Assembly: GCA_910586555.1 (NCBI GenBank)
Contig: CAJUJY010000043.1
Location: 1-30,942 of the forward strand
DNA from: an uncultured Lachnospiraceae bacterium
GTDB taxonomy: Bacteria > Bacillota > Clostridia > Lachnospirales > Lachnospiraceae
Direction of reading: 5' to 3'
Length of the DNA stretch: 30,942 nucleotides
Shown: in pieces, positions 1 through 7,257 of the stretch
Layout: every line of letters starts with the position of its first letter
Numbering within the stretch: position 1 is the stretch's first letter
The notes under the pieces: model-generated
What the model saw: only the letters and a program-made list of their open reading frames with translations
The model's database searches: none
What the model was told of the DNA's origin: nothing
Translations under genes and position numbers: made by a program

Positions 1-57
1 GATATCATGTATTTTATCCATCTGGATTGTACCATAATTTTTATATGTATTTTTACT

Positions 58-822
58 TTATAATTCCAGTGCGGCCATAAGTGCAAGTTCCATTGCACTG
101 CTAAATGAATCACCGCCCCAGTTCCTGCAATCATGTTTTTCTATATTTGCAAGGGAATCTGCTGTAAACAATAACTGCCCAAATATAACATTCCTCATTA
201 TGGCACATGCTGCCAGTGATGCACATTCCATTTCCACCACAGAATACCCTTCACTTCTGCGGTAAAGCACCATTTCTTTTGTTTCCCTGTAAAAACCATC
301 TGTTGTCCATGTTTTACACTTGCGGTATGGAAGCTTTTGTTTTATAAGCGTTCTTTCTATAGCATTAACTGCATGCAGGCTTAACTTTACTTCCCTTGAT
401 GGCGGAAGGTAATGGTAAGATGTGCCCTCCTGCCTTAAAGCGGCTGTTGGTATAAATAAATCCCCTTCCATTCCCTCCTCTAAAGCACCACAGCACCCGG
501 CAGCAATGAACTTTACGCTTCCCCCTGCAATCATCTGTTCCATAACCTGTACAGCGCCTGCACCACCAAGCGGTACTTGTACAAATGAAATATCCTGGTT
601 GTTAATCCTTGTTTCATAAACCAGAAATTCCTTTGTTACGCTTTCAAACTTTCCTGTAACTTTACAATTATCTGCAGCAGCATAGCTAATAACCTCAGGT
701 TCCATAAATAGCAGTACTGCTTTTTCGGTAAAATGGAAGTCTGTATGGTGGCCTGGCATAATAACCGCTGTCTTTTCCGTATCATATTCTAAAACTGGTA
801 TCTTATTCTTTATAAGTGCCAT
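58..822 (-). CDS. Nucleoside phosphorylase (PNP/uridine phosphorylase family)
   Basis: A 254-residue cytoplasmic enzyme of the PNP/UDP phosphorylase superfamily, which splits nucleosides with phosphate to free base and ribose-1-phosphate in nucleoside salvage. The glycine-rich stretch around residues 84-111 (PLGGAGA, then AAGCCGAL) fits the phosphate/ribose pocket. The segment TTDGFYRE near residues 173-180 and VVEMECASL near 195-203 match the family's base- and ribose-binding region, with the E-M-E core at 197-199 contacting ribose. The start follows an AGAGAGGA ribosome site at normal spacing. Length is typical. It stands alone: the gene before it is divergent and nothing follows within the window. 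Whether purine or uridine is the substrate cannot be told from the sequence. Confidence 0.85.
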   Translation of the reverse strand: MALIKNKIPVLEYDTEKTAVIMPGHHTDFHFTEKAVLLFMEPEVISYAAADNCKVTGKFESVTKEFLVYETRINNQDISFVQVPLGGAGAVQVMEQMIAGGSVKFIAAGCCGALEEGMEGDLFIPTAALRQEGTSYHYLPPSREVKLSLHAVNAIERTLIKQKLPYRKCKTWTTDGFYRETKEMVLYRRSEGYSVVEMECASLAACAIMRNVIFGQLLFTADSLANIEKHDCRNWGGDSFSSAMELALMAALEL

Positions 823-1138
823 ATATATTCCTCTCTTTTCTATATATTTCTAATACGCTATTGCCATATACTATTCTATATCAATATTTTTATATTATTT
901 GATTATAACATGCATGTATATAAGCCTCAACTAAATTATAAATACCGTTCAAATATTTTTTATAAACAGGAACTTCTAATGTTTTTTAAGATGCGCTGTT
1001 ATACTTGCAATCCAATGCAATGCATATTAAAATTTAATCTAGTTGTAAAAACTATATCTAAACTTCCAACTAAAAAATTAAATTATATATTATCCATAAT
1101 GCTTTTTGATATTGGATATATTTTTTTGTAAAAAGTAC

Positions 1139-1167
1139 TTGCATTTTAAAATTTTCTATTGTATATT
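1139..1167 (+). promoter_or_regulatory. Putative sigma-A promoter of the secreted-protein/ABC region
   Basis: TTGCAT at 1139-1144, a 17-base spacer, then TATATT at 1162-1167. It points toward the split secreted-protein gene at 1243, leaving a leader of roughly 70 bases. Confidence 0.5.
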
Positions 1168-1189
1168 GTAAATATAATTAATTGTATTA

Positions 1190-1201
1190 CTAGTATACTA
1201 G
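1190..1201. promoter_or_regulatory. Perfect 12-bp palindrome, candidate operator
   Basis: CTAGTATACTAG reads the same on both strands and lies just downstream of the putative promoter at 1139-1167, a position suited to a repressor. Its AGTATACT core shares half-sites with the palindromic region over the PadR promoter at 5185-5231, so PadR control is possible but unproven. Confidence 0.35.
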
Positions 1202-1242
1202 AAACTAAATAACTAAATTTATATTTATGAAAGGAAGAGAAT

Positions 1243-1801
1243 ATGAAGAAAAATAGTCAAGCGGATATTCGCAATCCGCTTTGCTACTTGCTCATAACCT
1301 CATTGCCGCTTTGCGGCAGTCTGGCAGGAGCTTGGACTCCTGCCAGACTAAGTAAGTCCTAAACCCACCGCTTAAGAAGCGGGGGACTTACTTAATGAGG
1401 TTAAAAAAATCTTTGCAATTACTGGCGTAGTATTAGCTTTAGGAAGTGCTTCAACAGCATATGCAGCTAACACTTTTACTTTTAGTTTTATAAGCAATGT
1501 TATAGGTACAACAGAATTTAATCTTAAGAAAGGCGATACAACATGTAACAGCAAGGCAGAAACATATAAGTATAATACAGATTCTTATGCTAGTTTTATT
1601 GGGAATTACTGTATTGATTTAGATGGAAATGGTGTTTTTGAACCAAATTATACTGGAACATACCATAAAGCTGATGGATATATATATACAACAGATTATG
1701 GGGACATAAAGAAAAATACATATACTGTAAATATTTATACAAATGATGACCTGGTAGCAAGATGTTTACAAATCAGGGGTAATGGAGAAATAGTCCAGTA
1801 A
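1243..1801 (+). pseudogene. Small secreted cysteine-containing protein, signal peptide split by insertion
   Basis: Two separated coding pieces. The first starts at ATG 1243 after a GGAAGAG ribosome site and encodes MKKNS before entering foreign sequence and stopping at 1360-1362. The second, open from 1400 to the TAA at 1799-1801, continues VKKIFAITGVVLALGS and then a STAYA|A signal-peptidase-like site, followed by a mature part of about 109 residues with three cysteines, many Thr/Tyr/Asn and the C-terminal motif GNGEIVQ. Joining codon 5 to position 1400 gives one 139-residue protein with a textbook signal peptide. As it stands the second piece has no in-frame start, so the gene is probably off unless the insert is removed. 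Its place directly before an ABC transporter suggests a secreted peptide or bacteriocin-like product, but I do not recognise the mature domain. Confidence 0.75.
1258..1399 (-). mobile_element. 142-bp hairpin-chain insertion, non-autonomous
   Basis: Inserted after codon 5 of the secreted-protein gene. It carries no gene and consists almost wholly of four consecutive stem-loops: 1260-1280 (AGCGGAT paired with ATCCGCT), 1305-1317 (GCCGC/GCGGC), 1318-1349 (a perfect 13-bp stem starting AGTCTGGCAGGAG), and 1349-1394 (an 11-bp TAAGTAAGTCC stem enclosing CCGCTT/AAGCGG). Read on the minus strand it starts directly after TTAAC, as do the two related copies at 20263 and 21188. Abutting a fixed short target with no target duplication, and ending in imperfect hairpins, resembles IS200/IS605 ends, so a transposase-less derivative of that class is my best guess. 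Confidence 0.7.
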
Positions 1802-1864
1802 AAGTGTTTTATTTAAAATACCTGTTATACAGTTGACAACCCTTAACGTGGTTATACCAATTAA

Positions 1865-1932
1865 GCCTGCCTATGGGATATATGCATATATTATTCCAAA
1901 TAATTTTTGCAGTATCCCGGTTTCTGGCAGGC
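1865..1932 (+). promoter_or_regulatory. Imperfect hairpin in the leader of the ABC transporter genes
   Basis: GCCTGCC at 1865-1871 pairs with GGCAGGC at 1926-1932, and ATGGGATA at 1873-1880 with TATCCC at 1913-1918. It lies between the secreted-protein gene and the ATPase gene, ending 50 bases before the ATPase start. With no following T-run it is not a clear terminator. It may be a processing or mRNA-stability element that sets different levels of the two products. Confidence 0.4.
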
Positions 1933-1981
1933 AAAAGGGCATATAATTATAATAAAGCAATAACCAGGGAGGAATATAATA

Positions 1982-2665
1982 GTGGCAATACCTGATGACA
2001 TTTTATTATCGTGTGATAATATTTCAAAAACATATGAAAGCAGCAGTATAAGGACAAGGGTACTAAAACAGGTAAGTATCAGCTTTAAAAGCGGCTCTGT
2101 TAATTTAATATATGGAAAGAGCGGCAGTGGGAAAACAACACTTCTAAATATTCTTGCAGGTCTTGATAAAGCATCACAGGGAAATGTTTATTATCTTGGT
2201 AAAAGGTATGGTTCTATGAATGATTCCCAATTAGCAAAACTAAGGGGGTCAAATTTCGGGTTTGTATTCCAGGCTTACCATTTAATCCCACGTATAAATA
2301 TAGAAGAAAATATTTTATGTCCTTCCTATATTAATGGAAAGCAGCATGATAAAGAATATTACCAGTTTTTAATAAAAGTCCTTGGAATAGAGAATTTAAT
2401 AAAGAAGATGCCATATGAACTTTCAGGCGGGGAACAGCAGCGTGTTGCAATAGCAAGGGCAATGTTATTAAAACCAAAAATTATATTTGCAGATGAACCT
2501 ACTGGAAATCTTGATACCGGAAATACAGAAATAATTACAGGGTTATTTGAAAAACTTAATAAAGAATATAACACAACTTTTATTATTGTTACCCATGAAG
2601 AAAACCTGATAGAGCATTGTGGGCAGGTAATACGTTTAAAGGACGGTGAGGCTGCCATTGGATAA
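1982..2665 (+). CDS. ABC transporter ATP-binding protein, MacB/LolD type
   Basis: A 227-residue ATPase that would power the permease encoded next to it. All nucleotide-binding elements are present: Walker A GKSGSGKT at 45-52, Q-loop Q97 in FVFQ, signature LSGGEQQ at 147-153, Walker B IIFADE at 167-172 followed by the D-loop, and the switch histidine H205. The order and the phrase ADEPTGNLD are typical of the LolD/MacB/FtsE branch, whose members mostly act as mechanotransmission or peptide/lipoprotein export pumps. The start is GTG, chosen because AGGGAGG lies 11 bases upstream. The gene overlaps the permease gene by 20 bases, implying translational coupling. It resembles ATPases found with lactococcin-972-type bacteriocin genes, but that link is inference. 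Confidence 0.9.
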   Translation: MAIPDDILLSCDNISKTYESSSIRTRVLKQVSISFKSGSVNLIYGKSGSGKTTLLNILAGLDKASQGNVYYLGKRYGSMNDSQLAKLRGSNFGFVFQAYHLIPRINIEENILCPSYINGKQHDKEYYQFLIKVLGIENLIKKMPYELSGGEQQRVAIARAMLLKPKIIFADEPTGNLDTGNTEIITGLFEKLNKEYNTTFIIVTHEENLIEHCGQVIRLKDGEAAIG

Positions 2666-5084
2666 GAAAAGAACAAAATATATAAAACTAGTCCGTATGC
2701 TTATATCTAATGATAAAAAGATATTATTAATTTCAGTTTTATCATTAATAACCGGGTTTACATTTCTGTTTACAGTTACTTCACTTAGTGGGACTATTAT
2801 AAGGACGAAACAGGATAATACAGTAAATACATATGGAAAGTTCCTTATGGTACTGCCAGATATTGATAAAAAATATGAAGAAAATATAAAACTGCAATAC
2901 AGCCAGTTTGCATATGAACATTTTGGCATAACTGGAAATGCAGAATATGCAGATAAAAAAATAACAACAGGGACTATGGAAGAATATATGGGTGGAAATC
3001 TTGGTTTCCAGCTAATTAAAGGAAAATGGCCACATGATTCAGGACAGATTGCGGTTGAAGAATATCTTTTATATTTATTTGGAATAGAAAACGAAGAATT
3101 ACCAGTATATGTTTCCCTGCAACAAGAAGGAAAACCTGTAAAATATGAAATTACAGGGGCTATTTCAAATTATTCTTATCTTTTATCAACATATTATGGC
3201 AGAACACATTTAGAAACAAAGGTATATCCCTCTATTATTTGTGGACAAGAAAATAACCAGGATATAAAACAATCTTTAGTTATTATGCAAAAAAAGCTGG
3301 ATTTTAAAAGAGCAGAAAGTGATATAAATTCTCTTTTGTCTGAAATCCAGTTGGATATTATGTGTATTAATGAAAAATTATATGGATATGGGTACAAAGA
3401 TAATAAAGATATGATATATGCCAGGGTAGTATATCTTTTGCTGCTGGATTTTTTGCTTTTGTTAGAACAAACAGTAATTATAAGAACATTTTTACTACGT
3501 AATAAAAAAACACTATTTTTATTTGAAGCACTGGGACTTACACCAAAAGAAAGAAGAAAATTAATATTCTATCTTGTACAGGCATTTATCTGGCCTTGTT
3601 TAATTACGGGATATTTACTGGCAGTATTAACCGGTTATATATATATTAATAAAACTTTTAAGGAATACAGCCAGTTTTATATACATGAATTACACTATAA
3701 TGCCCTGGCAGAGGTAATAATTACAGGAATAGTTTTAGCCATTTTATACTTTTTCTATGACAGAATCCGCAAAGAAGCAATTATTATTGGGATTATAAAG
3801 GACACCCCAGATAAACAAAAAAAATACAGATTTAAAAAATTAAATTTTAGCATTATAATTATCCAGACAATCTGTATATTTTTTACATTAGCTTCATTTG
3901 ATTTTATAAACAGCTTCCGTGATGAAGACCAGGATATAAATTTTTATTTGCATAGTGAGCGTACTACTGTTTCTTATCCATTAAAAGAGTATAATATTGC
4001 TGTATATGGAAATAACTTTTTTCCCTTTAATACTTTAGATATATTTAATGGATATAAAGATAAAACCAGTTTATCTATGGAGGCTGAAACAAAACAGAGC
4101 ACTATTCTGTTAAATAAAGATAATATAGATTCATATTTCAGGCAGTATTTAAAGCAGGATAATAATAAATTAAGGCCAGAAGATGAAGCACTATGGGAAC
4201 AGGTTTCAAATAAGGCAGGACAGTATATGGCAATACCAGTAAACCAGGTTAAAATAGTTGTGCTGCCACAAAAGGATTTCCGTATTTTTTTAGAGAAACA
4301 TAATATTAATAACCCTGGTTTAGAAAAAAATAAAGAAAAAGCGTGTGTATTAATATTGCCAGATTATACACAAGTTCCATCTAACCCATCTATAAAGGAA
4401 AATGGAATAATACAGCTTGGAGGAATCCAGGGAAATGAAAAAACTGCAAAGTTTTGTACTGAAAATTTTAAAGTAGCATCACTTTTAAGCTGTGATAGTG
4501 AAGAAGACGGCCATATACAGATAATTATAAGTGAGGAAACTGCCAAAAAGAGTAAAACAGTTTTAGGGTATCATACAATAAATGTTGTAATGAAAAAAGA
4601 CACCCCATTATCCATACAAAAAGATGTTGAACAAAAGATTTCACTTTTAATGGCATCAATACAGGGCGGACTGTCAGGATCTTCAGGGCTAAGAAACCAC
4701 CGTAATAAACTGATGGGAAATTATACTGCTGTCCTGGGCAATACAATAGCTTTCTTTTGTATAATTGCTATCTTTATTTATATTATTTTCAGTATCTATA
4801 TTGACTGGGAAAAGCATAGCTATGAATATGGAATATTACGCAGTTTTGGAATGGGCAGCCTGGCATTGCAGAACAAATTATTTGCCAGGTACAGTAATGG
4901 CATTATAATTGCCTGTATATTTAATATATTTTTAGGAAGGCTTGCTTTTACAAATGGATTATTAACAAAAAAACAAATATTAATTTCAGTTGGAATAACA
5001 GTTTTAGCAACCGGTATTTGCAGAATTTGGATGTTTTACTGGAAAAAGAAACAGTCCATAAGTTCAATGTTAAATAAAAACTAA
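2646..5084 (+). CDS. FtsX-like ABC permease with two FtsX modules
   Basis: An 812-residue membrane protein and partner of the ATPase. Segments that look membrane-spanning lie near residues 26-48, 259-285, 306-337, 356-374, 400-421, 698-719, 749-768 and 777-799, giving two four-helix FtsX modules. Each module has a large extracellular loop, about 60-255 and 422-695. This layout is that of large FtsX/MacB-like permeases associated with bacteriocin or antimicrobial-peptide modules. The GTG start at 2646 lies inside the ATPase gene; an ATG at 2698 is a less likely alternative because it would remove the basic stretch before the first helix. The substrate cannot be read from the sequence; the disrupted secreted-protein gene upstream is the obvious candidate. 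Confidence 0.82.
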   Translation: MRLPLDKKRTKYIKLVRMLISNDKKILLISVLSLITGFTFLFTVTSLSGTIIRTKQDNTVNTYGKFLMVLPDIDKKYEENIKLQYSQFAYEHFGITGNAEYADKKITTGTMEEYMGGNLGFQLIKGKWPHDSGQIAVEEYLLYLFGIENEELPVYVSLQQEGKPVKYEITGAISNYSYLLSTYYGRTHLETKVYPSIICGQENNQDIKQSLVIMQKKLDFKRAESDINSLLSEIQLDIMCINEKLYGYGYKDNKDMIYARVVYLLLLDFLLLLEQTVIIRTFLLRNKKTLFLFEALGLTPKERRKLIFYLVQAFIWPCLITGYLLAVLTGYIYINKTFKEYSQFYIHELHYNALAEVIITGIVLAILYFFYDRIRKEAIIIGIIKDTPDKQKKYRFKKLNFSIIIIQTICIFFTLASFDFINSFRDEDQDINFYLHSERTTVSYPLKEYNIAVYGNNFFPFNTLDIFNGYKDKTSLSMEAETKQSTILLNKDNIDSYFRQYLKQDNNKLRPEDEALWEQVSNKAGQYMAIPVNQVKIVVLPQKDFRIFLEKHNINNPGLEKNKEKACVLILPDYTQVPSNPSIKENGIIQLGGIQGNEKTAKFCTENFKVASLLSCDSEEDGHIQIIISEETAKKSKTVLGYHTINVVMKKDTPLSIQKDVEQKISLLMASIQGGLSGSSGLRNHRNKLMGNYTAVLGNTIAFFCIIAIFIYIIFSIYIDWEKHSYEYGILRSFGMGSLALQNKLFARYSNGIIIACIFNIFLGRLAFTNGLLTKKQILISVGITVLATGICRIWMFYWKKKQSISSMLNKN

Positions 5085-5174
5085 TTTGCTATATGCACCT
5101 CCAAAAGTAAACAATACACCATAACCATTAAGCACCATGCTTCTTGTACTAGTCTATAATATTTAATCCTTGCA

Positions 5175-5231
5175 TTGACAAATATATACCGCAGTGTTAT
5201 ACTATATCTAACAGTATAGCAGTGCGGTATA
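5175..5231 (+). promoter_or_regulatory. Promoter and palindromic operator of the PadR gene
   Basis: A near-ideal promoter: TTGACA at 5175-5180, 17-base spacer, TATACT at 5198-5203. It is overlain by an inverted repeat whose arms are TATACCGCA (5185-5193) and TGCGGTATA (5223-5231), with weaker TATACT/AGTATA symmetry inside. A repressor bound here would cover the -10 element, so PadR autoregulation is likely. Confidence 0.7.
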
Positions 5232-5355
5232 TTGCACTGCATAGTAAAGTATTACTGTATTTGTGCCTTCTTCTAAATTCACAGATTTTGGCAAGAATAA
5301 AAATTTGTATCTGTGGCAGGGAAGCTGCTGGCACTTGAAAGGCATGGTAATTTTT

Positions 5356-5670
5356 ATGGATAAGCATATTAGAAAAGTATATGTCCCAATGACGGAAACT
5401 GGTTTTTACATTCTTCTCTGCCTGCGTGAAGAAGCACATGGCTACAGTATTGTACAGAAGGTCAAAGAACTTACAAACGGGGAAATCAATATAAGCCCAG
5501 GGACTATGTATGGCAGCCTGTCAAAAATGGAAAAAGACGGGCTTATAGACTTTATAAAAGAAGAAAATAACCGGAAAATTTATTGCATTACAGATTTAGG
5601 AAAACAGGTGCTGGAACTTGAAATAAAACGGATCTGCCGTTTATACCAGAATATAATGGAGGTGCGCTAA
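5356..5670 (+). CDS. PadR-family transcriptional regulator
   Basis: A 104-residue winged-helix regulator. Residues 15-80 hold the PadR core: FYILLCLREEAHGYSIVQ, then ISPGTMYGSLSKMEKDGLI, the recognition helix and wing region that family members use to bind palindromic DNA. I start it at ATG 5356 (MDKHIRKVYV) with GAAAGG 13 bases upstream. Longer in-frame starts from 5263 have no ribosome site and would run into the promoter leader. Its stop and the next start are one base apart, so it is cotranscribed with the DUF2812 gene, the usual partner of such regulators. The palindrome over its own promoter suggests negative autoregulation. It may also control the neighbouring ABC system. Confidence 0.88.
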   Translation: MDKHIRKVYVPMTETGFYILLCLREEAHGYSIVQKVKELTNGEINISPGTMYGSLSKMEKDGLIDFIKEENNRKIYCITDLGKQVLELEIKRICRLYQNIMEVR

Positions 5671-5671
5671 A

Positions 5672-6220
5672 ATGAAAAATACAAAAACTGAACTTAAATT
5701 TTTTTCTATTACTGAATGGAAAAAGGAAGAGCTTTATCTTAGGGAACAACATAAAAAAGGCTGGAAACTTTGCAAAACAACATTTCCTGGGCTTTACCGC
5801 TTTGAAAAATGTGAGTCTTTAGATGTTATATACCAGCTTGATTATAACAAAGATGGGTTTTCACACAAACAGGAATATATAAAAATGTTTAATGACTGTG
5901 GATGGGAATATGTACAAGATTTTGTAGGTTATTTTTATTTCAGGAAACCTGTTTTAGAAATGGAGGGTGAAGAAGAAATTTTCTGTGATGACGAATCCAG
6001 GGCAGAAATGATGAAGCGTGTTTTTATGGGACGGATAACACCACTCTTTGGTATATTTTTCCTGATTATAATACCTAATATTTATATACAGGGCTCACTT
6101 AATTCCCTTGAAAACCATATACTTTTTATTGGTTTTATTGTATTATTAATATTATATATTTTTTTATTTATACATTTTGGGCTCTGGTTTTGGAAATACT
6201 GGAAAAATTCACGTAAATAG
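5672..6220 (+). CDS. DUF2812-type membrane protein
   Basis: A 182-residue protein with an N-terminal soluble domain of about 90 residues (KFFSITEWKKEELYLREQ, then GWKLCKTTFPGLYRFEK and GWEYVQDFVGYFYFRK) matching DUF2812. Two hydrophobic helices follow near 122-140 and 150-175, with a basic tail. DUF2812 proteins are regularly encoded immediately after PadR regulators in Firmicutes, as here with a one-base gap. By analogy they are thought to sense or modulate something at the membrane for the regulator, but the function is not established. It is the last gene before the large palindromic element; no terminator hairpin of its own was seen. Confidence 0.85.
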   Translation: MKNTKTELKFFSITEWKKEELYLREQHKKGWKLCKTTFPGLYRFEKCESLDVIYQLDYNKDGFSHKQEYIKMFNDCGWEYVQDFVGYFYFRKPVLEMEGEEEIFCDDESRAEMMKRVFMGRITPLFGIFFLIIIPNIYIQGSLNSLENHILFIGFIVLLILYIFLFIHFGLWFWKYWKNSRK

Positions 6221-6288
6221 TATTTTTAAAATGTATATCCTTTAAAGTTACATCCATTCCATAATTTTTTAATAGTGTGTATACAAAA

Positions 6289-6321
6289 GATAATTTATAG
6301 TTATCTGTGGTTTGTTTTAAA
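6289..6321 (+). repeat. Left terminal inverted repeat of the palindromic element
   Basis: Begins GATAATTTATAG and ends GTTTTAAA. It is an exact reverse complement of 7111-7143 over 33 bases and matches 30889-30921 at 29 of 33 positions. Confidence 0.9.
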
Positions 6322-6350
6322 GTGATTTGTATATGTGGGAATTTTTATGT

Positions 6351-6497
6351 CCTGGCAATTCCAGACGTAATCCTACAGGCAACCCGCTCCCGCTTGGACG
6401 GGTTCACGCAACGGCGCATAAAACTTGAAAAAACCAAGTTTAAACGCCGGCGGCCCCGTACAGTTGCCTTTAAGGATTACGTCTGGAATTTGCCAGG
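6351..6497. repeat. Left-arm hairpin inside the palindromic element
   Basis: 6351-6374 (CCTGGCAATTCCAGACG...) pairs with 6473-6497 over 24 bases with a single one-base bulge. The 98-base interior is unusually GC-rich for this window and holds a further small hairpin, AAACTTG/CAAGTTT, at 6421-6442. Confidence 0.88.
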
Positions 6498-6916
6498 TAA
6501 TATACACTTTGGCAGCTTATAAAAACCGGAATGTTTCTACGAAGTATTGAATACCAGGTTTAAGACAATGAAAAATAACTTTTACATGGTACATAAAAAT
6601 CTTCAAAATGGTTTAAGCTTTATGGGAAAATACAGGTTACAGATAACAGCCAGTGTGTGGTGTGTCCTTTATTACCTGCCAGTTTTAAACATATAGCAGG
6701 TTTTTTATCCTGAAACAAATATTTCACCTGGAACATAAGAACTCTGTATTTTTCAGTAAATCTTAAATCTGGGCCATGTGGAAGACTTTTATGTTCCATG
6801 TAAAAGGTACTTTTGCACCATTATTAAGCACTTTTACATATGCAAATGCAGCACAACGTCATTAAACCAGGGAAATCCACAGGAAATATTTCTATAAGCT
6901 GCCAAAACGTATACTA

Positions 6917-7091
6917 CCTGGCAAGTTCCAAATGTGCTCCCAATGGACAGATGTACGCAGCCGCCGGTGTTTAAGCCCTGTTTTAAATGCTTCAAAGAAG
7001 TTTTTTCTTTGAAGCATAAGGGCTTTATGCACCGCTGCGTGTAAGTCCAAGCGCAAGCGGGCTGTTCATGGGACACTTTGGAACTGCCAGG
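6917..7091. repeat. Right-arm hairpin inside the palindromic element
   Basis: CCTGGCAAGTTCC at 6917-6929 pairs with 7079-7091, extended by AAATGTG with CACTTT. Inside it, GGACAGATGTACGCAGC pairs with a GCTGCGTGTAAGTCC segment. A perfect 11-bp stem (GCTTCAAAGAA, 6989-6999, with 7005-7015) caps the middle. In reverse complement its interior is similar to that of the left-arm hairpin. Confidence 0.85.
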
Positions 7092-7110
7092 GCATAATAT
7101 TTTAACCCCT

Positions 7111-7143
7111 TTTAAAACAAACCACAGATAACTATAAATTATC
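7111..7143 (-). repeat. Right terminal inverted repeat of the palindromic element
   Basis: Exact inverted copy of the repeat at 6289-6321, 33 of 33 bases. The element ends about 35 bases before the -35 box of the HAD phosphatase promoter. Confidence 0.9.
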
Positions 7144-7191
7144 CCTTGTTTATATACAATCAAAAATTTATGAAACGGATGTGTAAATATA

Positions 7192-7220
7192 TTGACAAGC
7201 CTTCCTTTTACAATTATATT
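7192..7220 (+). promoter_or_regulatory. Sigma-A promoter of the HAD phosphatase gene
   Basis: TTGACA at 7192-7197, 17-base spacer, TATATT at 7215-7220, then an AGGAGG ribosome site at 7243-7248 serving the ATG at 7258. Confidence 0.75.
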
Positions 7221-7257
7221 TATATAAAAACAGAATTTTAGCAGGAGGAATATACAT

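Larger units (their letters stand above)
823..1242. other. AT-rich intergenic region between divergent genes
   Basis: A 420-base gap between two divergently oriented genes. It is extremely AT-rich and holds the promoter and palindrome listed separately at 1139-1201. A 73-codon open frame at 910-1131 has no ribosome site and a composition like its surroundings, so I do not call it a gene. Confidence 0.6.
6279..7157. mobile_element. Giant nested-palindrome element with 33-bp terminal inverted repeats
   Basis: About 880 bases with no credible gene. The ends carry 33-base inverted repeats, identical to each other (6289-6321 and 7111-7143). Further in, the two halves keep pairing: 6491-6521 with 6893-6923 (28 of 31 matches) and 6579-6604 with 6781-6806 (24 of 26), so the whole element is one long imperfect palindrome centred near 6690. 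Each arm also contains its own hairpin (6351-6497 and 6917-7091), and these two hairpins are related in sequence. A further end, 29 of 33 identical, lies at 30889-30921. This is MITE-like architecture, although a very large structured RNA is also possible. Target-site duplication could not be identified with confidence. Confidence 0.8.

Noticed and set aside
910..1131. 73-codon open frame in the AT-rich gap
   Set aside because: No ribosome site, no recognisable protein character, and composition equal to the surrounding non-coding DNA.
1258..1399. Self-splicing intron or IStron as an explanation of the insert
   Set aside because: At 142 bp it is far too short for a group I or II intron core and shows no such conserved elements.
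1833..1861. TTGACA at 1833-1838 as a promoter for the ABC genes
   Set aside because: At 17 bases the -10 would be ACCAAT. The better TATACC is only 14 bases away, so I do not call a promoter.
6307..6522. 71-codon open frame in the left arm of the palindromic element
   Set aside because: It overlaps the hairpin exactly, has no ribosome site, and the protein is very basic and without domain character. Structure explains the sequence better.
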